The notes below the pieces were generated by a model. The model was not told the DNA's origin. It worked only from the letters and a program-made list of their open reading frames with translations, and ran no database searches. Positions 18,001 to 24,872 of a stretch of DNA of 51,048 bases are shown one piece after another. Within the stretch, counting starts at the first letter, position 1; each line of letters starts with the position of its first letter. The translations under genes and the position numbers were made by a program. The stretch comes from Clostridiales bacterium (GTDB lineage Bacteria > Bacillota > Clostridia > Oscillospirales > Oscillospiraceae): NCBI GenBank assembly GCA_004551945.1, contig SFPN01000014.1, positions 1 to 51,048 of the forward strand, given 5' to 3'.

Positions 18001-18734
18001 TGCGCAACGCCGGGGCTGAGCCGGAGATCGTGGTCATCAAGAACCAGACCGCCGCAGGCATTGCCCAGTCGGTGGAGGACGTGGCCCAGCGGCTGAGCCA
18101 GGCCCAGATCGTCTTTATCCCCGGCGGCTTCTCCGGCGGCGACGAGCCCGACGGCTCCGCCAAGTTTATCACCTCCTTCTTCCGGGCCGGGAAGATCAAG
18201 GAGCAGGTGAACGAGCTGCTGAAGAACCGGGACGGCCTGATGCTGGGCATCTGCAACGGCTTCCAGGCTCTCATCAAGCTGGGCCTGGTGCCCTACGGGG
18301 AGATCATCGACACCGACGAGACCTGCCCCACCCTGACCTTCAACACCATCAGCCGCCACCAGTCCCGCCTGGTGAGAACCCGGGTGGCCTCCAACAAGTC
18401 CCCCTGGCTCATGAACACCAAGCCCGGCGAGATTTACACGGTCCCCATCTCCCACGGCGAGGGCCGGTTCCTGGCCTCCGACGAGCTCATCCAGAAGCTG
18501 GCGGCAAACGGCCAGATCGCCACCCAGTACGTGGACCTGTCCGGCAAGCCTACCTCTGACATTCACTTTAACCCCAACAACTCTGCCTTCGCCGTGGAGG
18601 GCATCACCTCTCCCGACGGCCGGGTGTTTGGCAAGATGGGCCACACCGAGCGCACCGGCGCAGGGCTGTATCTGAACGTCCCCGGCGACTATGATATGAA
18701 GATCTTCCGCTCTGCGGTGGAATACTTTAAATAA
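15045..18734 (+). CDS. purL: phosphoribosylformylglycinamidine synthase, single-chain PurL-PurQ type
   Basis: The 1,229-residue enzyme makes FGAM from FGAR, glutamine and ATP. A PurS-like N-terminal part is followed by two ATPase half-domains, with SDHCRHTTF near residue 220 and ETHNHPTEIEPFGGAAT near 310. A C-terminal class I glutaminase carries PVFPGTNCEYD near 970, the nucleophile in GICNGFQALI near 1067, and SHGEGRF near 1135. This is the large fused form, unlike the PurS-PurL-PurQ complex of Bacillus. AGAAGAGG precedes the ATG at 15045; a start 75 nt upstream overlaps the end of purD. Confidence 0.95.
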   Translation: MVYRVYVEKRPGLTAEADALLGDIRTLLRIESLESLRLYNRYDVENITPELFQYSVNTILSEPQLDLVTEELPQGGIVFAVEYLPGQFDQRADSAAQCIQILSQGDRPLVRSARVYQLTGNLTAQDVAAIKKYLINPVESREASLEPFETLAMTYEIPETVATLTGFRDMDEAALEKMVADFGLAMDLDDLRFCRDYFRTEDRDPTMTELRVIDTYWSDHCRHTTFLTTIDSVEFASPILQQTYEDYLNTRKRLNRTKPINLMDIGTIVAKYLKKQGKMPKLDESEEINACTVKIKVDTAGGKEDWLLLFKNETHNHPTEIEPFGGAATCVGGAIRDPLSGRSYVYSAMRVTGAADPLTPIDQTMEGKLPQRTIVTKAAAGYSSYGNQIGLATGQVDELYHPGYAAKRMEIGAVIAAAPAENVRRERPDPGDVVILLGGRTGRDGCGGATGSSKSHTMESLESCGAEVQKGNAPEERKLQRLFRNPEASRLIKRCNDFGAGGVSVAIGELADGLEIDLNTVPKKYEGLDGTELAISESQERMAVVVEAKDAARFMELAASENLESTVVATVTDKGRLTMKWNGKNIVDISRAFLDTNGVEKHITAITAQPESILKDQVKDFSQGLLDLAQDLNVCSKRGLSERFDSTIGSGTVLMPFGGKHQLTPTQAMVNKISMEEKDTDTCSLMAWGYNPYITEKSPYHGAYLAVIESVSKLVATGANLKETYLSFQEYFQKLGKDPNRWGQPLAALLGAFRAQKELEIAAIGGKDSMSGSFEDLDVPPTLVSFAVTTDKIANIVSPEFKEAGHPVVWLCPEYGPDGLPAASSLKETFKTVNKLMKKGKVKAAYTPGFGGVAEAVLKMSLGNGVGLTFDDGCTMDELFGYAYGSFVLELTDNKDKVGLPLGVTNSDGSLTWREQTVERDALLSAYENKLEPIYPCNIQQGEGEIPAFTTESDSWKKPLIKSAKPRVLIPVFPGTNCEYDAAKAMRNAGAEPEIVVIKNQTAAGIAQSVEDVAQRLSQAQIVFIPGGFSGGDEPDGSAKFITSFFRAGKIKEQVNELLKNRDGLMLGICNGFQALIKLGLVPYGEIIDTDETCPTLTFNTISRHQSRLVRTRVASNKSPWLMNTKPGEIYTVPISHGEGRFLASDELIQKLAANGQIATQYVDLSGKPTSDIHFNPNNSAFAVEGITSPDGRVFGKMGHTERTGAGLYLNVPGDYDMKIFRSAVEYFK

Positions 18735-18752
18735 GAAAGGAGGAGCCCTTAT

Positions 18753-20258
18753 ATGGCTTTTTACTATTCCGAACCGTCCCATACCTTCAGCGAGTATCTG
18801 CTGGTCCCCGGTTTCACCTCTGAGGAGTGCATCCCCGACAACGTCTCCCTGAAGACCCCTCTGGTCAAGTACCGGAAGGGGGAGGAGGAGTGCCCCATCA
18901 GCCTGAACATCCCCATGGTCTCCGCCATCATGCAGGCTGTATCCAACGACACCCTGGCCATCGCTCTGGCCAAGGAGGGCGGCCTGTCCTTCATCTACGG
19001 CTCCCAGTCCATTGAAAACGAGGCCGCCATGGTCCGCCGGGTGAAGAGCAGCAAGGCCGGCTTTGTGGCCAGCGCCTCCAACCTGACCCCCGACGCCACC
19101 CTGGGAGACGTGCTGGAATTAAAGCGGAGAAACGGCTTCTCCACCGTGGCCATCACCGAGGACGCCACCCCCAACGGCAAGCTCCTGGGCCTGGTCACCA
19201 GCCGGGACTACCGCATCACCCGTATGACCAACGACATTCCCGTGCGGGAGTTCATGACCCCCCGGGAAAAGCTCATCACCGCTCCCGCCTCCACCACCCT
19301 GAAGGAGGCCAACGACATCATCTGGGAGCACAAGCTCAACGCCCTGCCCATTGTGGACGACAACGATCACCTGCTGTACTTCGTCTTCCGCAAGGACTAC
19401 GCCGAGCACAAGGAGCACCCCCTGGCTCTCCAGGACGCGGACAAGCGCTATCTGGTGGGCGCGGGTATCAACTCCAAGGACTATGAGCAGCGGGTTCCCG
19501 CTCTGGTGGAGGCCGGCGCCGACGTGCTGTGCATCGACTCCTCCGAGGGCTACTCCATCTGGCAGAAGAAGACCATCGACTTCATCCGGGGCAAGTATGG
19601 CGACACCGTGAAGGTGGGCGCCGGCAACGTGGTGGACCGGGAGGGCTTCCGCTACCTGGCAGAGGCCGGGGCAGATTTCGTCAAAGTGGGCATTGGCGGC
19701 GGCTCCATCTGCATCACCCGTGAAACCAAGGGCATCGGCCGTGGGCAGGCCTCCGCCCTCATCGAAGTGGCTGCTGCGCGGGACGAGTACTTCCAGGAGA
19801 CCGGGGTCTATGTGCCCATCTGCTCTGACGGCGGTATCGTCTTTGACTTCCACATGACCCTGGCTCTGGCCATGGGCGCGGACTTTTTGATGCTGGGCCG
19901 TTACTTTGCCCGCTTCGACGAAAGCCCCACCAACAAGCTGATGGTCAACGGCGCTTACGTGAAGGAGTACTGGGGCGAAGGTTCCAACCGGGCACGGAAC
20001 TGGCAGCGGTACGATCTGGGCGGCAAGAGCGACCTGGCCTTTGAGGAAGGCGTGGACTCCTACGTGGCTTACGCCGGTTCCCTCCACGACAACGTGGAGA
20101 AGAGCCTGTACAAGGTCAAGTCCACCATGTGCAACTGCGGCGTGATCAACATCCCCGACCTGCAGAAGAACGCCAAGCTGACCCTGGTTTCCGCCACCAG
20201 CATCGTGGAGGGCGGCTACCACGACGTGACCCTGCGCTCCACCGGCGGCAATGCATAA
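18753..20258 (+). CDS. guaB: IMP dehydrogenase
   Basis: GuaB oxidises IMP to XMP with NAD+, the first step toward GMP. The 501-residue protein has two CBS domains at about residues 110-220 within the barrel. The catalytic loop reads GIGGGSICITRETKG, with the nucleophilic Cys at residue 320 where the common form has GPGSICTTR. The mobile flap RYDLGG with EGVDSYVAYAG follows near 420-445. This variant loop is familiar from a branch found in Bacteroidetes and Clostridia. AAGGAGGA precedes the ATG, 18 nt after purL. Confidence 0.92.
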   Translation: MAFYYSEPSHTFSEYLLVPGFTSEECIPDNVSLKTPLVKYRKGEEECPISLNIPMVSAIMQAVSNDTLAIALAKEGGLSFIYGSQSIENEAAMVRRVKSSKAGFVASASNLTPDATLGDVLELKRRNGFSTVAITEDATPNGKLLGLVTSRDYRITRMTNDIPVREFMTPREKLITAPASTTLKEANDIIWEHKLNALPIVDDNDHLLYFVFRKDYAEHKEHPLALQDADKRYLVGAGINSKDYEQRVPALVEAGADVLCIDSSEGYSIWQKKTIDFIRGKYGDTVKVGAGNVVDREGFRYLAEAGADFVKVGIGGGSICITRETKGIGRGQASALIEVAAARDEYFQETGVYVPICSDGGIVFDFHMTLALAMGADFLMLGRYFARFDESPTNKLMVNGAYVKEYWGEGSNRARNWQRYDLGGKSDLAFEEGVDSYVAYAGSLHDNVEKSLYKVKSTMCNCGVINIPDLQKNAKLTLVSATSIVEGGYHDVTLRSTGGNA

Positions 20259-20308
20259 AAGGCCCGCATAAGAGAGCGGCAGAAGCGCATAGTAAACCTA
20301 TACACACC

Positions 20309-20345
20309 AAAGCCCTTGCTCGTAGAGAGCCGGGCAGGGGCTTTT
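20309..20345 (+). terminator. weak terminator or attenuator between guaB and fhs
   Basis: AAAGCCCTTGC (20309-20319) pairs with GCAGGGGCTTTT (20334-20345) over a 14-nt loop with only a short T-run. It could lower fhs expression relative to the purine genes or mark the operon end. Confidence 0.5.
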
Positions 20346-20377
20346 CCATCCGTTGCGAAGTAAAAGGAGAGTACTTC

Positions 20378-22045
20378 ATGAAAAGCGATATCGAAATTGC
20401 ACAGGCCTGCGAAATGCGGCACATCCGGGAGATCGCCCAGAAGGTGGGCGTGGACGAAAAGTACCTGGAGCAGTACGGTAACTACAAGGCCAAGATCGAC
20501 TACAACATGTTCCAGGAAGTGGACCGGCCCGACGGCAAGCTGATCCTGGTCACCGCCATCACCCCCACCCCCGCCGGGGAAGGCAAGACCACCACCACCG
20601 TGGGCCTGGCTGACGGCCTGCGGAAGATCGGCAAGAACTCCGTGGTGGCCCTGCGGGAGCCCTCCCTGGGCCCCGTCTTCGGCATGAAGGGCGGCGCTGC
20701 CGGCGGCGGCTATGCCCAGGTGGTGCCCATGGAGGACATTAACCTCCACTTCACCGGGGACTTCCACGCCATCGGCGCTGCCAACAACCTGCTGGCCGCC
20801 ATGCTGGATAACCACATTCAGCAGGGCAACCAGCTGGGGATCGACGTAAAGAAGATCACCTGGAAGCGGTGCGTGGACATGAACGACCGCCAGCTGCGGA
20901 ACATTGTGGACGGCCTGGGCGGCCGGATGCAGGGTGTTCCCCGTGAGGACGGCTTCGACATTACCGTTGCCTCCGAGATCATGGCGGTGCTGTGCCTGGC
21001 AACCTCCATTACCGACCTGAAGGAGCGCCTGAGCCGGATGGTAGTGGCTTATACCTACGATGATAAGCCCGTTACTGCCGGGGACCTGAAGGCCGCCGGG
21101 GCCATGACCGCCCTGCTGAAGGACGCTCTGAAGCCCAACCTGGTCCAGACCCTGGAGGGAACGCCCGCCTTCATCCACGGCGGTCCCTTCGCCAACATCG
21201 CCCACGGCTGCAACTCCATCATGGCCACCAAGGCGGCTCTGAAGCTGGGGGACTACGCCGTTACCGAGGCCGGCTTCGGCGCAGACCTGGGCGCAGAGAA
21301 GTTCCTGGACATCAAGTGCCGCATGGCTGGGCTGAAGCCCAGCGCTGTGGTGGTAGTGGCTACTGTTCGCGCCCTGAAGCACCACGGTGGCGTTGCCAAG
21401 GCCGACCTGGGTAAGGAGAACCTGGAGGCTCTGGAGAAGGGCCTGCCCAACCTGCTGCGCCATGTGGAGAACATCACCACCGTCTTTAAGCTGCCCTGCG
21501 TGGTAGCCATCAACCGCTTCCCCCTGGACACCGAGGCCGAGCTGGCTCTCATCGAGACCAAGTGCAAGGAGCTGGGGGTCAATGTGGCCCTGTCCGAGGT
21601 CTGGGCCAAGGGCGGCGAAGGGGGCGTGGCCCTGGCCGAAGAGGTGGTCCGCCTGTGCGAGCAGCCCAACCAGTTCACCCAGTCCTACGAGCTGGACACC
21701 ACCATTGAGGAAAAGCTCACCGCCATCGTCACCAAGATCTACCGGGGCAAGGGCGTGGAGCTCACCGCCAACGCAAAGAAGCAGGCCAAGCAGCTCACCG
21801 AACAGGGCTTTGGCAATTACCCCATCTGCATGGCCAAGACCCAGTACAGCTTCTCCGATAACCCCGCTCTCCTGGGCGCCCCTGAGGATTTCGTTGTCAC
21901 CGTCCGGAACCTGAAGGTCTCCGCCGGCGCCGGCTTCATCGTGGCTCTCACCGGGGATATCCTCACCATGCCCGGCCTGCCCAAGGTCCCCGCCGCCGAA
22001 AAGATCGACGTGGACGAAAACGGCAGAATCACCGGTCTGTTCTGA
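20378..22045 (+). CDS. fhs: formate-tetrahydrofolate ligase
   Basis: Fhs makes 10-formyl-THF from formate, THF and ATP, the one-carbon donor used by PurN and PurH. The 555-residue protein has the nucleotide loop TPAGEGKT at residues 64-71 and EPSLGPVFGMKGGAAGGGYAQ near 93-113, both signatures. The ATG at 20378 follows AAAGGAG; upstream open codons include the guaB end and the hairpin and are not used. Placement after a ZTP-controlled operon fits the biology of ZTP sensing. A strong terminator follows. Confidence 0.95.
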   Translation: MKSDIEIAQACEMRHIREIAQKVGVDEKYLEQYGNYKAKIDYNMFQEVDRPDGKLILVTAITPTPAGEGKTTTTVGLADGLRKIGKNSVVALREPSLGPVFGMKGGAAGGGYAQVVPMEDINLHFTGDFHAIGAANNLLAAMLDNHIQQGNQLGIDVKKITWKRCVDMNDRQLRNIVDGLGGRMQGVPREDGFDITVASEIMAVLCLATSITDLKERLSRMVVAYTYDDKPVTAGDLKAAGAMTALLKDALKPNLVQTLEGTPAFIHGGPFANIAHGCNSIMATKAALKLGDYAVTEAGFGADLGAEKFLDIKCRMAGLKPSAVVVVATVRALKHHGGVAKADLGKENLEALEKGLPNLLRHVENITTVFKLPCVVAINRFPLDTEAELALIETKCKELGVNVALSEVWAKGGEGGVALAEEVVRLCEQPNQFTQSYELDTTIEEKLTAIVTKIYRGKGVELTANAKKQAKQLTEQGFGNYPICMAKTQYSFSDNPALLGAPEDFVVTVRNLKVSAGAGFIVALTGDILTMPGLPKVPAAEKIDVDENGRITGLF

Positions 22046-22056
22046 TTCATTCCACA

Positions 22057-22095
22057 AAGAACGCCGCCCTTGAGCAGGGCGGCGTTCTTCTTGTG
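22057..22095 (+). terminator. intrinsic terminator of fhs
   Basis: A 14-bp GC-rich stem (22057-22070 with 22076-22089) followed by CTTCTTGTG. Confidence 0.75.
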
Positions 22096-22097
22096 TC

Positions 22098-22243
22098 ATA
22101 CTAGTTCTTGATAAAAAGCTTTCAAAGCTTTTTATCGCGCAAAGCGCGTCAAGAACTGCATGAGACGGCGCAGCGTGCGTGAGCACGATGCGCGTGTGCG
22201 CAGCACACGGGATTCTTGATTCAATTTTTTAATCAAGAATCAG
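22098..22243 (+). repeat. ~146-bp structured repeat, copy A
   Basis: It begins ATACTAGTTCTTGATAAAAA and ends TTAATCAAGAATCAG. Internally it has hairpins GATAAAAAGCTTT/AAAGCTTTTTATC and GCGC-AAA-GCGC and a GC-rich middle. A copy in reverse orientation lies at 29730-29876 with only a few differences. No transposase is inside, so it resembles a non-autonomous or REP-like element. It ends two bases before the tmcAL stop codon. Confidence 0.85.
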
Positions 22244-22245
22244 GA

Positions 22246-23436
22246 TCAGATGCGAACCGGATTTTGGGTAAATTCATTGATCCCCGGCTCTTCTCCGAAG
22301 TACCGGCGGCACAGGTCGTAGAGAGCGGTGCACCGGGCCTCCAGCTGAAAGACCCGCCGGGCCTCTTCCTCCAGCTTTGCGGCGTGGGCGGGCTTGACCA
22401 CCACCGGCAGCCGGGCGGCGGACTTCATCTCCCGCAGTACCCGCTGCCCCCGGGGGGAGAAGCCCAGCACCCGCAGGTAGGGGAGCGCCTTCGGACGCTG
22501 GCTCTCCTGCAGGCCCAGGAAAGCCCACAGCACCATCCGCCGGATGCGGGCGTGGGTGTACCGCTTGCTCTTTGCAAGGGCGTACAGCTCCTCCAGGGAG
22601 GATGCCTGCCGGGCGGCGGCGCACAGCTTGTTGGCCAAGCCCTCTCCGCTGTCCGGCAATTGGGCAAAATCGCTCTCCTCCATAGACCGGAGCTTGGCCA
22701 GCACCCCCCGGGTACAGAAGGTCAGGCTGGCCGGGTTCAGGCGAAGGTCCAGCTCGTCCTCTTCCCGGAGATAGGGGGTCAGGGGCGCGGGGTCCTCCTG
22801 GAGAATCCTGGACCGGAGATAGGAGGCGGACACATGGGGGCCCTGGCCGGTTTCCCTGTCATCGTGGGCCGCGCCGCTTCGGGGAATGGTATAAGGGGAC
22901 ATGGCGCTGCCCAGGGTTTCCATGGCTTTGAGATACTCAATGCCCAGGTTGTTGTTGGGCTGCCGCAGGCACTGGGCCGCCGGACCGATCAGATCCTCCG
23001 CTGCTTTCTGCCGGGCAGCGGGGAAGGAGAGCCCCAGGTCCAGGTACCGGCGCAGGCCCTCCCGCCAGGCCTCAGACTGCAAGCACCGGGCGGCGGCCTG
23101 AAGGGGAGCCAGTTCTCCCGCCTCGCTCCCGAAGCATAGGGTGTCCACCACGCCGGTCTGCGCCAGAAGAGCCACCCCCCCCTGGGCGAAGGCCTCCGCC
23201 GAGGAGGCCGCCCACAGGGTGGGCAGCTCCAGCACCAGGTCTGCGCCGCCCGCCAGGGCCATGGCGGCCCGGGACCACTTGTCGGTGAGGGCGGGCTCCC
23301 CCCGCTGTACCCAGTTGCCGCTCATGGCGCACACCAAGGCGCAGTCCGGACCGAAAGCCCGGCGAAGCTCTGTCAGCTGGTGGCGGTGCCCGCTGTGAAA
23401 GGGATTGTATTCTGCAATCACACCGATTGTACGCAT
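22246..23436 (-). CDS. tmcAL: tRNA(Met) cytidine acetate ligase
   Basis: TmcAL (formerly YlbM) uses acetate and ATP to acetylate the wobble cytidine of elongator tRNA-Met. The 396-residue protein begins MRTIGVIAEYNPFHSGHRH, whose FHSGH is the nucleotidyltransferase HxGH-type site, followed by SGNWVQRGEPA near residue 48 and KWSRAAMAL. Length matches the family. I chose the ATG at 23436 because 43 further upstream codons are AT-rich and not family-like. It is divergent from acetate kinase, which is apt because both deal with acetate, although that link is only contextual. Confidence 0.9.
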   Translation of the reverse strand: MRTIGVIAEYNPFHSGHRHQLTELRRAFGPDCALVCAMSGNWVQRGEPALTDKWSRAAMALAGGADLVLELPTLWAASSAEAFAQGGVALLAQTGVVDTLCFGSEAGELAPLQAAARCLQSEAWREGLRRYLDLGLSFPAARQKAAEDLIGPAAQCLRQPNNNLGIEYLKAMETLGSAMSPYTIPRSGAAHDDRETGQGPHVSASYLRSRILQEDPAPLTPYLREEDELDLRLNPASLTFCTRGVLAKLRSMEESDFAQLPDSGEGLANKLCAAARQASSLEELYALAKSKRYTHARIRRMVLWAFLGLQESQRPKALPYLRVLGFSPRGQRVLREMKSAARLPVVVKPAHAAKLEEEARRVFQLEARCTALYDLCRRYFGEEPGINEFTQNPVRI

Positions 23437-23483
23437 AAACAAGGCCTCCGTCAGAAAAAATTTGAAATTTGGGAAAAAAACAG

Positions 23484-23512
23484 TTGTCCTTTTGGAAAGA
23501 ATGGGATAAGAT
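23484..23512 (+). promoter_or_regulatory. promoter of ackA
   Basis: TTGTCC (23484-23489), a 17-nt spacer and TAAGAT (23507-23512), with a leader of about 80 nt. Confidence 0.6.
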
Positions 23513-23597
23513 ATAAAAGTATATGAACATAATACCCCGAAAGGGCCATACAAACAAGAGAGCATTGAAACGAATACTGTAAGGAGTGCAAATTACC

Positions 23598-24812
23598 ATG
23601 AAAGTTCTGGTTATCAACGCAGGCAGCTCTTCCCTGAAGTATCAGCTGCTGGACCCGGATACCAAGGAAGTTCTGGCCAAGGGCCTGTGCGAGCGCATCG
23701 GCATTGACGGCCACATCAAGCATACCCCCACCAACAAGGACGTCTACGACGCTGACCGCTACATGCCCGACCACGAGGCCGCCATCAAGCTGGTCATGGA
23801 GGTTCTGACCCACAACTACTACGGTGTGATCCAGGATATGTCCGAGATCGACGCTGTGGGCCACCGCGTGGTGCACGGCGGCGAGGAGTTCACCCACTCC
23901 GTGCTGATTGACCGCGCTGTTATGAAGGGTATCCGGGAGTGCATCCCTCTGGCTCCCCTCCACAACCCCGCTAACATCACCGGCATCGAGGCCTGCCAGG
24001 AAGTCATGCCCAACACCCCCATGGTGGCTGTGTTCGACACCGCCTTCCATCAGACTATGCCCCCCAAGGCATACATTTATGCCGTGCCTTACCGTTGGTA
24101 CAGCGAGAATAAGGTGCGTCGTTACGGCTTCCACGGCACCTCCCACCAGTACGTCTCCCAGCGCGCCGCTGAGATCCTGGGCCGTCCCCTGGAAGAGCTG
24201 CGCATCGCCACCTGCCACCTGGGCAACGGCGCTTCCACCTGCTCTGTGAAGTTCGGCAAGTCCATCGACACCTCCATGGGCTTCACTCCCCAGGACGGTC
24301 TGCCCATGGGCACCCGTGCCGGTGCTATCGACGCTGCCATCATCGAGTATATCGTGGACCAGCGCGGCTACTCCAGCAAGCGCGTGGAGAGCGCCCTGAA
24401 CAAGGAGTCCGGCATGCTGGGTATCTCCGGCGTCTCCTCCGACTTCCGCGATCTGGAAGCTGCCGCTGCTGAGGGCAACGAGCGTGCTCAGCTGGCCATC
24501 GACGTGTTCTGCTACAAGGTCACCAAGCGCATCGGCTCCTGCGCCGCCGCCATGGGTGGTCTGGACGCCGTGGTCTTCACCGCCGGCGTGGGCGAGAACT
24601 CCGCCACCCTCCGCGCCAAGATCATGGAAGGCCTGGAATTCCTGGGCATGAAGATCGACCCCGAGAAGAACAACGTCCGCGGCAAGGAAGCTATCATCTC
24701 CACCGATGACTCCCCCAACAAGATCCTCCTGATCCCCACCAACGAGGAGCTGGTTATCGCACTGGATACCGCCAAGCTGGTCAGAGAGGCTCAGGCCAAG
24801 GAAGCCGAGTAA
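23598..24812 (+). CDS. ackA: acetate kinase
   Basis: AckA interconverts acetyl phosphate plus ADP and acetate plus ATP, the energy-yielding end of acetate formation. The 404-residue protein shows NAGSSSLKYQL at residues 7-17, HRVVHGGE near 91, GFHGTSHQYV near 178 and CHLGNGAS near 210. AAGGAG lies upstream of the ATG at 23598. Codon use leans to GCT, GGT and CGT compared with the purine genes, as for highly expressed proteins. No phosphotransacetylase gene is adjacent. Confidence 0.96.
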   Translation: MKVLVINAGSSSLKYQLLDPDTKEVLAKGLCERIGIDGHIKHTPTNKDVYDADRYMPDHEAAIKLVMEVLTHNYYGVIQDMSEIDAVGHRVVHGGEEFTHSVLIDRAVMKGIRECIPLAPLHNPANITGIEACQEVMPNTPMVAVFDTAFHQTMPPKAYIYAVPYRWYSENKVRRYGFHGTSHQYVSQRAAEILGRPLEELRIATCHLGNGASTCSVKFGKSIDTSMGFTPQDGLPMGTRAGAIDAAIIEYIVDQRGYSSKRVESALNKESGMLGISGVSSDFRDLEAAAAEGNERAQLAIDVFCYKVTKRIGSCAAAMGGLDAVVFTAGVGENSATLRAKIMEGLEFLGMKIDPEKNNVRGKEAIISTDDSPNKILLIPTNEELVIALDTAKLVREAQAKEAE

Positions 24813-24833
24813 TTCTCCTTCCCAACACCAATC

Positions 24834-24867
24834 AAAAGACCGGTTCCAAAATGGAACCGGTCTTTTT
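24834..24867. terminator. bidirectional terminator between ackA and the P-type ATPase gene
   Basis: A 15-bp stem (24834-24848 with 24852-24866) has AAAA on its left and TTTTTT on its right, so it can end both converging transcripts. Confidence 0.85.
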
Positions 24868-24872
24868 TGCGG

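Noticed and set aside
15804..18782. A nearly 1,000-codon minus-strand open frame opposite purL
   Set aside because: Same antisense artefact; purL on the plus strand has all catalytic motifs.
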